DNA of 64,000 nt. It comes from an uncultured Bacteroidales bacterium. GTDB lineage: Bacteria; Bacteroidota; Bacteroidia; Bacteroidales; Muribaculaceae. Of the stretch, positions 40,468 to 49,041 are shown piece after piece. The notes below the pieces were generated by a model. It saw only the letters and a list, made by a program, of their open reading frames with translations. It ran no database searches and was not told where the DNA came from. How positions within the stretch are numbered: position 1 is the stretch's first letter; each line of letters opens with the position of its first letter. The stretch covers positions 152,382-216,381 of the forward strand of contig CACXLJ010000007.1 of NCBI GenBank assembly GCA_902768435.1, read 5' to 3'. The position numbers and the translations under genes were made by a program.

Positions 40468-41967
40468 ATGAAAAGTATTCTTTGCTTCATTGCGCTTGCG
40501 CTGCTCACAGCAACTGCCGGCAAGGCCGACGAGAGGATTCGCACGCACTTCGTCCAGTCTGAACTCGTCAAGCAAATACTTGTGGTGAGTGACATTCACA
40601 CCATGGCACCATCACTGGTGACAAAAAGCGGCAGCACCTTTGAAAACTATGAGAAGAACGACATGCGCATGATAGCACAAAGCGGCGAAATTCTCGATGC
40701 CATCGTAGAGCGAGCCGAACAGCTACGGCCCGGTGCTGTGCTCATCACTGGCGACCTCACAAAAGACGGCGAGCTGCAGAGTCACGAGTATGTGATTTCG
40801 AAGTTGCAACGGCTGCGCAAACTGGGCATCAAGGTGCTCGTCATTCCCGGCAACCACGACATCAGCAACCCCAACGCCTGCTCGTTCAATGGCAAGAAAA
40901 CCCAAGCAGTTGCCACCATCGACCGCGACACTTTCACGCACCTGTATGCCGACTTCGGCTACGCCTACGACTCGCAATACGACCCCAACTCGCTGAGTTA
41001 TGTGACCGAGGTGCTCCCGGGCCTGGTGCTCATTGCCATCGACAGCAACCGCGACGAGGAGAACCTGCTCAAGAGCCGAGGTGACTCGGTCGACAGTTAC
41101 CACAACGGCGGACGCATCAAACCCGAAACCATGCAATGGATTGCCGAGCAGGCCGCCCAGGCACGCGCCGAGGGCAAGCAAGTGATGGCAGCGATGCACC
41201 ACCACGCCGTGCAGCACTTCGACAAGGAGCAGGCGCTCATGCCCAACTATATTGTGGAAAATGCTGCTGAAGTGCGCGAGCAACTCATGGCCGCTGGCAT
41301 CCACCTCGTGCTCACCGGGCACCTGCATGTGAACGACATTGCCCTGAACCATAATATTGCCGGCAACGACTCCATCTACGAGATTGCCACAGGCTCGGCC
41401 ATCACCTACCCCTTTGCCTATCGCCTGATTTCCCCATCAGCAGAAAGAGACCGATTGCTTGTGACCACCGAGTACATCACATCGGTGCCCTCGTGCCGCA
41501 ACCTGAAGGAAGCCGGACGCAACAAACTGGCACATGCAGCCGAATCGATGGCAGCAACGGTTGCCAACCGGCTGTGGTCGAAACTCGACGGCAAACTCGG
41601 CAAGGTGGCTGGCATGCTCGCCATGATGGAAGCCCCCATCAAACTGCCCGAGTCGGCCGAGGATCTTCAAAAGATTGCTATGCGCTATTTCAAGGAAACT
41701 CTGCAAATGGCATTCATGGAATTTGTGGAAGCCGACGAGAGCAGCCGTGACAACACACACATCACCGAGGCCTTCAAGCAGCAATTCAAGACGGCATTGA
41801 ACGACATGTTTCACGGCGAGGGCGGACGCATCACCGACTTTCTCGTCGAGGAACTCTTCCCCAAACTGGAACCGATGCTCAAGAGCGTGATTGAAGACCG
41901 CAACCAGTGCGGCACCAGCCACGAAACCATCGTGCGCGACCTTAACACCGCCCTCCCGCTCTACTGA
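40468..41967 (+). CDS. secreted metallophosphoesterase
   Basis: A 499-residue calcineurin-like phosphoesterase with signal peptide MKSILCFIALALLTATAGKA, so it acts in the periplasm or outside. The dimetal ligands are in order: VVSDIH near residue 39, ITGDLTKDGE near 93, PGNHDI near 130, MAAMHHHAVQ near 247 and LTGHLHVND near 285. The C-terminal 170 residues are helical and specific to the family. The substrate is not evident. The gene has its own promoter and terminator. Confidence 0.92.
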   Translation: MKSILCFIALALLTATAGKADERIRTHFVQSELVKQILVVSDIHTMAPSLVTKSGSTFENYEKNDMRMIAQSGEILDAIVERAEQLRPGAVLITGDLTKDGELQSHEYVISKLQRLRKLGIKVLVIPGNHDISNPNACSFNGKKTQAVATIDRDTFTHLYADFGYAYDSQYDPNSLSYVTEVLPGLVLIAIDSNRDEENLLKSRGDSVDSYHNGGRIKPETMQWIAEQAAQARAEGKQVMAAMHHHAVQHFDKEQALMPNYIVENAAEVREQLMAAGIHLVLTGHLHVNDIALNHNIAGNDSIYEIATGSAITYPFAYRLISPSAERDRLLVTTEYITSVPSCRNLKEAGRNKLAHAAESMAATVANRLWSKLDGKLGKVAGMLAMMEAPIKLPESAEDLQKIAMRYFKETLQMAFMEFVEADESSRDNTHITEAFKQQFKTALNDMFHGEGGRITDFLVEELFPKLEPMLKSVIEDRNQCGTSHETIVRDLNTALPLY

Positions 41968-41973
41968 TTCTCA

Positions 41974-42001
41974 GTTGACAGTTAGCAGTTGTCAGTAATC
42001 A
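41974..42001. repeat. CAGTT/GTTAG short-repeat block
   Basis: This block shares AGTTAGCAGTT with 17831-17852 and likewise adjoins a 9-bp periodic cluster, here at 42011-42046. Confidence 0.55.
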
Positions 42002-42010
42002 GATAATTCT

Positions 42011-42046
42011 CCGAGAGCACCGAGAACTCTGAGACCAAGAGATTCT
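42011..42046. repeat. 9-bp periodic cluster with GAGA core (4 units)
   Basis: CCGAGAGCA, CCGAGAACT, CTGAGACCA and a looser AGAGATTCT follow one another at 9-bp steps. The cluster lies between the metallophosphoesterase stop and its terminator, the same position as the CTAG clusters. Confidence 0.7.
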
Positions 42047-42052
42047 CAAGCA

Positions 42053-42094
42053 AAAAACACAGGGATTGAACCACTGCCAATCCCTGCGTTTTTA
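42053..42094. terminator. bidirectional terminator between convergent genes
   Basis: CAGGGATTG and CAATCCCTG form the stem, flanked by an A run on the left and a T run on the right. It can end the metallophosphoesterase gene and the convergent dockerin gene. A 16-bp perfect palindrome (TCTGGGTTAACCCAGA) follows at 42105-42120. Confidence 0.88.
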
Positions 42095-42132
42095 TATGTC
42101 TACCTCTGGGTTAACCCAGATTGTTGTCGAGT

Positions 42133-44682
42133 TTAGTGAATGCCCAAGATGATATTGATGAGGGCTGAAACATCAGATACATTCACCTTGCCATCACGGT
42201 TCACATCGGCTGATTCCATATCCTTCTCGGTGATACCCAGAATCATATTGATGAGAACTGAAACATCAGATACATTCACCTTGCCGTCGCGGTTCACATC
42301 ACCCTGAAGCAGAGCGCTAGGATCAACCACTTCTACAGGATAGAGTTGGAGCACACCCTTGTAGAGCGATACGAATGCCTTCACCTCAAAGGTCTTGCCT
42401 TCGAGCACCTCGGGCATAGTCACGGTCTTGTTGAACTTGTTGAACAGCGTCATGTCAAGAGTCTCGTCGCTGATGGTGTAGTAATTGGTCGAGTCATTCA
42501 CCAGCGTTGCGTTCTTAATCCAGACATATTTGTGAATATCTGCCTGCGAGATTTCCTCCAGGGCAATCTCTTCAGGATCAACCTTGGTGCCGTCCTCGGC
42601 CTTCACAAAGGTGCTGCCCACGGGAATTAGCTGTTTGGCATCCTGATAAGTTGTCCAATAAGCCTCGGCATCACGAATGATGTTACCGTTAGCAAACTCG
42701 TTCTCAAGATAACCATAGACGAGGGAGTAGGTATCTTCAGAATCCTTCACATAAAGGTTATTGCCGTTCTGATACAGAGCGATGAGGTCGCCAGTAATCT
42801 TGGCAGTCACACCTGAATTGAGCGCATAGAGTTCGTTGATATTTTCCACCTCAGGCACAGTGATGTCGCCAATGAAGCGGGTAGGGATAAACTGCGGGTT
42901 GTTCTTGTTCACCGAGATGAAGCCCTCAACATCATAGTCAACTGTTTCGTCGGTGGGCAGTACCACGGTGTTATAGAAGGTGTTGTAACCTGCAGCACCG
43001 CCAATCTTGAAGTTGCGGCCGTTCACCTCAGTGATCTTCACACCCTTAATCACGCAGTAAATGTTCTGGTTGGCTGCAGTGATATCGGCCACAGTCTTCT
43101 CAACGGGAGTCACCGACTGGGTTTGGCCGGTAGCCGTGAGACCTGTAACCTCTTTCACCTCGATAAGGCCATTGTAGTTGTCCATGGTGCCTTGCCATCC
43201 GCCGGCAAGCACATCACCCTGGTTGAACTCGAAGTCGCTGCCAAAGATAAGGGCCGAACCAGTAGCGTCCTTGATGTAGAGGTAGCGCTTGTCGTTGGCG
43301 TCGCGGTAGGTTACCACCACTTCATTAGCAAAGGTGAACGATGTGCCCTTAGGAAGAGCCACCATCTCGGCAATCGTCTGAATGCCTTCGCCGGTGCCAC
43401 CGCCGTTCACATCCTCAATCTTCATGGGGAGCACTTGATAAATGGTCTCATTGTTTTTAACATGAGAGCCAATAATACCCCACACATTGTAGGTCTTGGT
43501 CGAGTCGGCAGTTGATGCACCCATACCGGTATAGTAAGATCCTTCACCGCTGTTGTCCTTGATGACATAGGTCTTGGGGTTGAGTTGTGCACCAGCAATG
43601 TACACATAGTGTGCAAAGAGTGAAGCCTCGATGTCATTCACTTGAATGGTCTCAGGATTCACGGTTGTTGTGCCGCTAGGTGCCTGGAAGTTGCTGCTAG
43701 CCGAAATCTTGAGTTCTGGTTCGCCTTTATAAGTGATTTTCTCACCGGTGAAGCCTGCAGGAATGATGTCGCCAGTCTTGTAACTATGGCCAATGTTGCT
43801 GCCATAGAAGTAAGCATAGCCGCTGTCATCCTTCACATAGAGGTTGTTGCCGTTATGACCTAACACTGTAACAGGATTTGTGAAGACTACCACAGTGTTG
43901 TCGGCCACCTTCTGGTAAGCTGCAATATTGGCAACGCTGGTTGCAGTGCCCATCTCATACTCGGCAGTAGCCACCTCGCTCACCTTGCCCTCGGCTGCGG
44001 CAATAGCCTTCAGCGTGGTGGTAGCAGTGATGTGGATAGGAGCAGTGTACTGGGTTGAACTGGTTGTGGGGGTTGAACCATCAAGCGTGTAATAGATGCT
44101 AGCGCCGTTGGTACCGCACTTGATGGTCACATCAAATGGTGTGTAGTAGGTGCCCGCTGCGGGAGTAAAGGTGGGTGTTGACACAGTCACTTCGCCCTGA
44201 CCGTCGCTGGTCAAGACTGCCTTGGCAAAACGGAACTGGGCTGCTGTGTTGGCATCGGCACGACACACGGTGAGCACCACACTCTTGGCACTACCTGTCC
44301 AGGTGAGTGTGCTGCTATTTTTGTCATAGCTCACACTACCCGTGTTGGCTGTAACCTCGCCATAGGTGAATGAAGAGCCCCCAGACAATACCATCTTGGT
44401 TATGTTGACAGTAGATGTTACTGTCATGGTATTGCCGTCAAGGTTAGTTTTAGTGCCACCATAAAGACGCATTTCCTTGCTAGTCGCATGATACATGGGT
44501 TCAGTTCCGGAATTACCTTTAGCAAAAGAGAAGGTAAAACCATCTGACGAAACATCGGTTGCAGGCTGCACATTGGCACTTGGATTGCCGTACAGGTCTG
44601 AAACCATCAGAGTTGTCTCGGTGGCGCGTGCCACTGTCACCGCCATAAGACAAATGGTGAAAAGAGATAAAAATTTTCTCAT
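42133..44682 (-). CDS. secreted multi-domain protein with chitobiase-C domain, OB-fold-like repeats and C-terminal dockerin
   Basis: An 849-residue exported protein with signal peptide MRKFLSLFTICLMAVTVARA. After an N-terminal beta domain comes a CHB_HEX_C-like domain (about residues 170-240, FTPAAGTYYTPFDVTI and YYTLDGSTPTTSS). Three related OB-fold-like units follow near 250-340, 430-520 and 615-700, each with NLYVKD or LYIKD followed by a glycine-rich strand. Residues 791-849 form a type I dockerin with two calcium loops (GDVNRDGKVNVSDVSVLIN and ADVNRDGKVNVSDVSALIN). No catalytic domain is seen, so a binding or surface role is likely. It is a single-gene unit. Confidence 0.88.
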   Translation of the reverse strand: MRKFLSLFTICLMAVTVARATETTLMVSDLYGNPSANVQPATDVSSDGFTFSFAKGNSGTEPMYHATSKEMRLYGGTKTNLDGNTMTVTSTVNITKMVLSGGSSFTYGEVTANTGSVSYDKNSSTLTWTGSAKSVVLTVCRADANTAAQFRFAKAVLTSDGQGEVTVSTPTFTPAAGTYYTPFDVTIKCGTNGASIYYTLDGSTPTTSSTQYTAPIHITATTTLKAIAAAEGKVSEVATAEYEMGTATSVANIAAYQKVADNTVVVFTNPVTVLGHNGNNLYVKDDSGYAYFYGSNIGHSYKTGDIIPAGFTGEKITYKGEPELKISASSNFQAPSGTTTVNPETIQVNDIEASLFAHYVYIAGAQLNPKTYVIKDNSGEGSYYTGMGASTADSTKTYNVWGIIGSHVKNNETIYQVLPMKIEDVNGGGTGEGIQTIAEMVALPKGTSFTFANEVVVTYRDANDKRYLYIKDATGSALIFGSDFEFNQGDVLAGGWQGTMDNYNGLIEVKEVTGLTATGQTQSVTPVEKTVADITAANQNIYCVIKGVKITEVNGRNFKIGGAAGYNTFYNTVVLPTDETVDYDVEGFISVNKNNPQFIPTRFIGDITVPEVENINELYALNSGVTAKITGDLIALYQNGNNLYVKDSEDTYSLVYGYLENEFANGNIIRDAEAYWTTYQDAKQLIPVGSTFVKAEDGTKVDPEEIALEEISQADIHKYVWIKNATLVNDSTNYYTISDETLDMTLFNKFNKTVTMPEVLEGKTFEVKAFVSLYKGVLQLYPVEVVDPSALLQGDVNRDGKVNVSDVSVLINMILGITEKDMESADVNRDGKVNVSDVSALINIILGIH

Positions 44683-44756
44683 GTTAATTAAGTTTATGTT
44701 AGTTAATAAAATATAGTTTACTTGTGTCTTTTTTAATTCGCCTTTGATTCAACTTA

Positions 44757-44764
44757 CAAAGATA
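44757..44764 (-). promoter_or_regulatory. -7 promoter box of the dockerin protein gene
   Basis: Minus-strand TATCTTTG, a full TAnnTTTG match, 75 bp before the ATG at 44682. Confidence 0.65.
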
Positions 44765-44845
44765 GGGAATTAGTTTTGAATTTCATTCAAAATGAGGATT
44801 TTTTTCCTTGCTTTCTATGATTTTTCATGCTTTATTTGGTCATTT

Positions 44846-45223
44846 TCACCAGTCAGCCACATTGCGCACCATCCACCACAGCACAATCAGGCCCACTAAC
44901 GAAAACAAGACCGTGCGCGAAAACAGCACCCGATAAAGCCGCGGCCAGCGGTCCTTCAGCACACTTACCACCACATAAAAGGCAATGAGCGGAATGGCAA
45001 TCACCACCATGGCATTAAACTGCCACGCTGCTGCCACATTGGCGTGCAGCAAGGCATGAATGGCGCGCTGACTGCCGCACCCAGGGCATTTCACACCAGT
45101 AGTCTCAAGAAACAGACAACGAGGAAACAATCGCGACGACGAAGGGTCGAAATAGAAATAAACGATGGCGGCAATTACTGCCACCACCGCTGTAATGATT
45201 ATCAAGGCACGGCGCTTGTTCAT
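44846..45223 (-). CDS. DUF2752 membrane protein
   Basis: A 125-residue protein of the DUF2752 family. It has an N-terminal transmembrane helix (about residues 6-24), the family motif CPGCGSQRAIHALLH near 45-60 with a CxGC pair, and two more helices. The ATG at 45223 overlaps the stop of the GYF/CD225 gene by four bases (ATGA), so the two are translationally coupled, an arrangement often seen for these families. The biochemical role is unknown. Confidence 0.88.
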   Translation of the reverse strand: MNKRRALIIITAVVAVIAAIVYFYFDPSSSRLFPRCLFLETTGVKCPGCGSQRAIHALLHANVAAAWQFNAMVVIAIPLIAFYVVVSVLKDRWPRLYRVLFSRTVLFSLVGLIVLWWMVRNVADW

Positions 45224-45786
45224 TGCACCATGGTCATAATAATGCTCAAGGGCAGCGACAACACACCCAGCACAATGGCTGCAATGCACCACCATGCGCT
45301 AATGTCGCTGTACTTCTGTGCCTTGACATAGTCACCCTGATTGTATTTCGAACTTACCAATGCACCATAAACGATGGCCACAATGGCGGGAATGGAACAG
45401 CAAAAGATGAGCGCCACAATCGACCAGAACAGGTTGTGCGGCGGGCGCTTAGGCACCACTGCAGGCTGCTGCGCTGCATACTGAGGCATGGGACCGTACT
45501 GCGGCTGCTGAACAAACTCGGGCACTGGGGGCATCTCAGGTGGAAATGATGCCATCTCGGCAGTTGCAGCATCAGACTCGGCGGATTCTGGCGCCTCACT
45601 TGCTTCAGCTGTCAGGGGCTGCACCAAATCGGCAAGTTCGGCCACCTTGTCTATGGTTTGCCAGTCGGCCATACCTTTGAACCACACATAGGTGTTGCGG
45701 CTCAACGGAGCCTTTTGAGCCAGTTCTTCCATCGTGAACGGACCGCTCTGCACTCCATTCTGGTTAATCCAAATGCGCTGTATCAT
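45220..45786 (-). CDS. GYF_2-CD225/dispanin membrane protein
   Basis: A 188-residue protein. Residues about 1-55 form a GYF_2 domain (WINQNGVQSGPFTMEELAQ, WFKGMADWQTI). A Glu/Pro/Gln-rich linker follows, then a CD225/dispanin-like membrane part (residues about 110-188, NLFWSIVALIFCCSIPAIVAIVYGALVSSKYNQGDYVKAQKYSDISAWW). The start at 45786 is chosen because the promoter box lies at 45811-45818. GYF_2 domains bind proline-rich peptides and CD225 parts can bend or stiffen membranes; the actual role here is unknown. Confidence 0.88.
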   Translation of the reverse strand: MIQRIWINQNGVQSGPFTMEELAQKAPLSRNTYVWFKGMADWQTIDKVAELADLVQPLTAEASEAPESAESDAATAEMASFPPEMPPVPEFVQQPQYGPMPQYAAQQPAVVPKRPPHNLFWSIVALIFCCSIPAIVAIVYGALVSSKYNQGDYVKAQKYSDISAWWCIAAIVLGVLSLPLSIIMTMVQ

Positions 45787-45810
45787 AGTCGTCAATGATT
45801 GTTTATTTTG

Positions 45811-45818
45811 CAAATTTA
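45811..45818 (-). promoter_or_regulatory. -7 promoter box of the GYF/CD225-DUF2752 unit
   Basis: Minus-strand TAAATTTG, a full TAnnTTTG match, 25 bp before the ATG at 45786. Confidence 0.6.
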
Positions 45819-45844
45819 ACCATTTATGCACAAATGTGAAACAA

Positions 45845-47167
45845 TTACCTCAAGTTTTTCATTTTTTCTTGCCCATAATGCCGATAGCATGCCGTGAGTA
45901 TCACGCCGCGCATGACCAGATACAGGATAAATGCCAGCCACAGCCGGTCGTTGCCCCAATCGGCTGGTAAGGCAAAGAACGACAGCCAGAAGGTGGCCCC
46001 CGCTGCCAACACCGCCACCATCATGGCGCGCGAGGCGGTCAGACCTATATACACCCCATCCCACACAAAGGCGGCCATACCTGCCACTGGTATCGCCACA
46101 CACCACCAGCGGTAGTCCATGGCGGCACGCACCACGCCGGCATCGCTCGTGAGCAGCGAGTAGATGGGTTCGGGAAACAGTGCATAAGCCACCGCAAACG
46201 CCAGCATCACCACACTGCCCCACGCAAACAGCCGACGCACGCACAAGTTCATGCGGCGCACATTACCTGCACCGTAGTACTTGCCCACTAGCGCCTCGCC
46301 AGCAAATGCCACACCGTCGATAAAGTGTGAGTAGAGCGTGAACAACTGCATCATCAAGGCATTCACAGCCAGTATCATGTCGCCACTTCGGGCTCCTGCC
46401 GAGATGAAGAATAGCGTGACCAGCATCAGCACAAAACTGCGCACAAATATGTCGGCATTCACACGCATAAACTTGCCAGCACCCGTGAAGTCGAACAACT
46501 TGCGCCACCTGATGCGCCGCACTATGTCGCAATACTTGTGCCAAACCATCCACACCGAGATGGCAAGCCCCACATACTCGGCCACCACCGTACCTATCGC
46601 AATGCCCTTGAACCCTGCACCCAGCAAGTACACGGCTATCACGCTCACCACAATGTTGAGCACATTCACTCCTATCGAGATGGCCATAGGGTAGGTGGAA
46701 TTCTGCATGCCCAGCAGCCACCCCTTGAGCGACATCATGATGAAGATGGGCGGCGCACCCCAAATGCCTATGTAAAAGTAACTCAACGCCAGGTCGCGCA
46801 CCTCGGCCGACGGGCCTATCGCCCACAATGCCAGCCACTGCAAAGGCCACTGCAGCACCACGATGATCAGACTGATGAGCAACGCAAGCCCGCACGAACT
46901 GCGCAGCAGTCGAGCCTGCTCGGCCACATCGCCGGCGCCATAGGCTTGGGCAGTCATCCCCGAGGTGCCCATGCGCAGGAATCCAAAGTTCCAGTAGATG
47001 AGGTTAAACATCATTGCGCCCACCGAGATGGCCCCAATGTAGGCCGCCCCCTGAGTGCTGCTCAGGTGACCCGCAATCGCCGTGTCGGCGAGACCCAACA
47101 GCGGCACCGTCACATTGGCGATAATCGCCGGCAATGCTATCCTCAATATCTCCCTATTCATTTTCAT
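45845..47167 (-). CDS. MATE family efflux transporter (DinF-like)
   Basis: A 440-residue inner-membrane transporter with twelve hydrophobic segments arranged as two MATE repeats. It starts MKMNREILRIALPAIIANVTVPLLGLADTAIAGHL, the typical first-helix signature, and has the DinF-like NFGFLRMGTSGMTAQAYGAGD segment near residues 60-80. It probably exports cationic or other small molecules using an ion gradient. The first ATG (47167) lies only about five bases from the -7 box, so translation probably starts at the ATG of codon 3 (47161) or the transcript is nearly leaderless. Confidence 0.93.
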   Translation of the reverse strand: MKMNREILRIALPAIIANVTVPLLGLADTAIAGHLSSTQGAAYIGAISVGAMMFNLIYWNFGFLRMGTSGMTAQAYGAGDVAEQARLLRSSCGLALLISLIIVVLQWPLQWLALWAIGPSAEVRDLALSYFYIGIWGAPPIFIMMSLKGWLLGMQNSTYPMAISIGVNVLNIVVSVIAVYLLGAGFKGIAIGTVVAEYVGLAISVWMVWHKYCDIVRRIRWRKLFDFTGAGKFMRVNADIFVRSFVLMLVTLFFISAGARSGDMILAVNALMMQLFTLYSHFIDGVAFAGEALVGKYYGAGNVRRMNLCVRRLFAWGSVVMLAFAVAYALFPEPIYSLLTSDAGVVRAAMDYRWWCVAIPVAGMAAFVWDGVYIGLTASRAMMVAVLAAGATFWLSFFALPADWGNDRLWLAFILYLVMRGVILTACYRHYGQEKMKNLR

Positions 47168-47171
47168 ACTG

Positions 47172-47179
47172 CAAAGTTA
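47172..47179 (-). promoter_or_regulatory. -7 promoter box of the MATE gene
   Basis: Minus-strand TAACTTTG, a full TAnnTTTG match, unusually close to the start codon. Confidence 0.65.
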
Positions 47180-47274
47180 CACATTATTTCAACGACAAGA
47201 GCCTTGACAACATACAAAACAACCTTTGGGTGGAGTTTTCACGAAGTGAACTTTGTGATATCACAGAAAATCAT

Positions 47275-47282
47275 TAATTTCG
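47275..47282 (+). promoter_or_regulatory. -7 promoter box of dusB
   Basis: TAATTTCG, seven of eight matches to TAnnTTTG, 34 bp before the ATG. Confidence 0.5.
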
Positions 47283-47315
47283 CACTGTGAATAACAGATA
47301 CAGGCGCAATCAACT

Positions 47316-48305
47316 ATGAAAATAGGGAACATTGACTTAGGCAACCGACCCGTGATGCTCGCTCCCATGGAGGATGTCACCGACCTCTCGTTCAGGCAGA
47401 TTTGCCGCGAACAGGGTGCCGATATGGTCTATACCGAGTTTGTCTCGGCCGATGCACTTATCCGCAACATACAGTCGACGGTGCGCAAGCTCTCGATTGC
47501 TCCCACCGAGCGCCCCGCCGCCATCCAGATCTATGGCAAGGAAATCGACCCCATGGTAGAGGCTGCCAAGATTGCCGAACAGGCGCATCCCGATGTGATT
47601 GACCTGAACTTCGGGTGCCCCGTGAAGAAAGTGGCCTCGAAAGGTGCCGGTGCCGGACTGTTGCGCAATGTGCCGCTCATGCTCAACATCACCCGTGCCG
47701 TGGTCAATGCCGTGAAGGTGCCCGTCACTGCCAAGACTCGACTGGGCTGGGACCACAACAGCAGGCACATCGTGGAACTCGCTGAGCAACTGCAGGACTG
47801 CGGCATACAGGCGCTCACCATTCACGGACGCACACGCTCTCAACTCTATACCGGCGAGGCCGACTGGACCCTGATTGGCGAGGTGAAGAACAATCCACGC
47901 ATGACCATCCCCATCATTGGCAATGGCGACATTACCTCGGCGCAGAAACTTGCCGAATACTACGACCGCTATGGCGTAGACGGCATCATGGTGGGCCGAG
48001 CCTCGATCGGTGCACCCTGGATTTTCAGGGAGATGAAGCACTACCTCGCCACCGGCGAGATGCCCGTCATCACCCCACAAGAGAAGATGGCACTCATCCG
48101 CCGCCAGATTAACGAGAGCATCAACCGCATCGACGAGTACCGCGGCATTCTGCACATTCGCCGCCATCTTGCCGCCACACCGCTGTTCAAAGGCATCTAC
48201 AACTTCAGAGAGACCCGCATCGCCATGCTGCGTGCCAAGACCTTCGACGAACTCAATGACATCCTCAACCTCATCGAACAAAAGTATTTATCCCAACAAG
48301 CATAA
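47316..48305 (+). CDS. dusB: tRNA-dihydrouridine synthase
   Basis: A 329-residue FMN enzyme that reduces uridine to dihydrouridine in tRNA D loops. Motifs are RPVMLAPMEDVTDLSFRQ at residues 9-26, DLNFGCPVKKVASKGAGAGLL near 93-113 with the catalytic cysteine, LTIHGRTRSQLYTGEADW near 168 and GNGDITSAQKL near 207, then GIMVGRASIGAPW. It is closest to the DusB type. A putative adhesin-like gene starts 13 bp after its stop. Confidence 0.95.
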   Translation: MKIGNIDLGNRPVMLAPMEDVTDLSFRQICREQGADMVYTEFVSADALIRNIQSTVRKLSIAPTERPAAIQIYGKEIDPMVEAAKIAEQAHPDVIDLNFGCPVKKVASKGAGAGLLRNVPLMLNITRAVVNAVKVPVTAKTRLGWDHNSRHIVELAEQLQDCGIQALTIHGRTRSQLYTGEADWTLIGEVKNNPRMTIPIIGNGDITSAQKLAEYYDRYGVDGIMVGRASIGAPWIFREMKHYLATGEMPVITPQEKMALIRRQINESINRIDEYRGILHIRRHLAATPLFKGIYNFRETRIAMLRAKTFDELNDILNLIEQKYLSQQA

Positions 48306-48318
48306 AACCCACAGCACT

Positions 48319-49041
48319 ATGAACTCCCTCAAGATCACACTCGCCATTGTTGCCATGCTGTGCACCACCAACGCAGCACAAGCGCAGGAAAAGGAATACA
48401 AGATAGAAGTGGGCAACTTCTACGAACTCAATGTGAGCGACAACCTGAGCGTGGACTACCGGTTCTCGACCGACTCAGCAGGTTATGCCGTGTTTACGGC
48501 ACATCCCGATGTGGCCCATGCCATCGTGCTCTCTAACAGTGCTAAAGGGAAACTCTCCATCAAGCTGAATGATAAAAGTATTCGTGCCAACCAGTTGCCA
48601 GTCATCACGCTCTATTCTTCCGAATTGCTGCAGGTGAGCAACGAGGGCAAGGGCGCCGTCAACATTCTGCAACTGCGTCCTGTGAGCAAGTTCACTGCCA
48701 AGACCTACGATAACGGCTCCATCACAGTGAATGGACTTGATGCCGAGGAGGCAAGCCTCAACATCCTCACTGGCAAGGGAAAGATTACCGTGAGCGGCAC
48801 TACGGGCAAACTCGACTGCAAGAATGTGGGTACCGGCGTGATTGAGGCGCGCAACCTTGAGGCACACGACATCAACTGTTCGATTGTGGGCACTGGGCAC
48901 ATTTACTGTAACAGCACTGGTGGTCCCCTCGTGCTCAAGGGAACTGGCTCAGGAAAGGTGCATTACAAAGGAACTCCGTCGAACATCAAACTGCGCCAAC
49001 TGGGGTCAATCAAGGCCGTTCCTATCACCGACGAAGATTAA
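48319..49041 (+). CDS. DUF2807 (putative autotransporter adhesin head) exported protein
   Basis: A 240-residue protein with signal peptide MNSLKITLAIVAMLCTTNAAQA. The rest is short repeating beta strands rich in Gly, Ser and Thr (GNFYELNVSDNLSVDY, NGLDAEEASLNILTGKGKITVSGTTGKLDCKNVGTG), the pattern of DUF2807 right-handed beta-helix proteins common in Bacteroidetes. It is probably periplasmic or on the surface, with an unknown role. It follows dusB by 13 bp. Its 3' end overlaps the convergent ispG gene by four bases, with no terminator between. Confidence 0.85.
   Translation: MNSLKITLAIVAMLCTTNAAQAQEKEYKIEVGNFYELNVSDNLSVDYRFSTDSAGYAVFTAHPDVAHAIVLSNSAKGKLSIKLNDKSIRANQLPVITLYSSELLQVSNEGKGAVNILQLRPVSKFTAKTYDNGSITVNGLDAEEASLNILTGKGKITVSGTTGKLDCKNVGTGVIEARNLEAHDINCSIVGTGHIYCNSTGGPLVLKGTGSGKVHYKGTPSNIKLRQLGSIKAVPITDED

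Noticed and set aside
42105..42120. 16-bp perfect palindrome TCTGGGTTAACCCAGA as an operator
   Set aside because: It lies between two convergent gene ends next to a terminator, where an operator is unlikely. No second copy was noticed.
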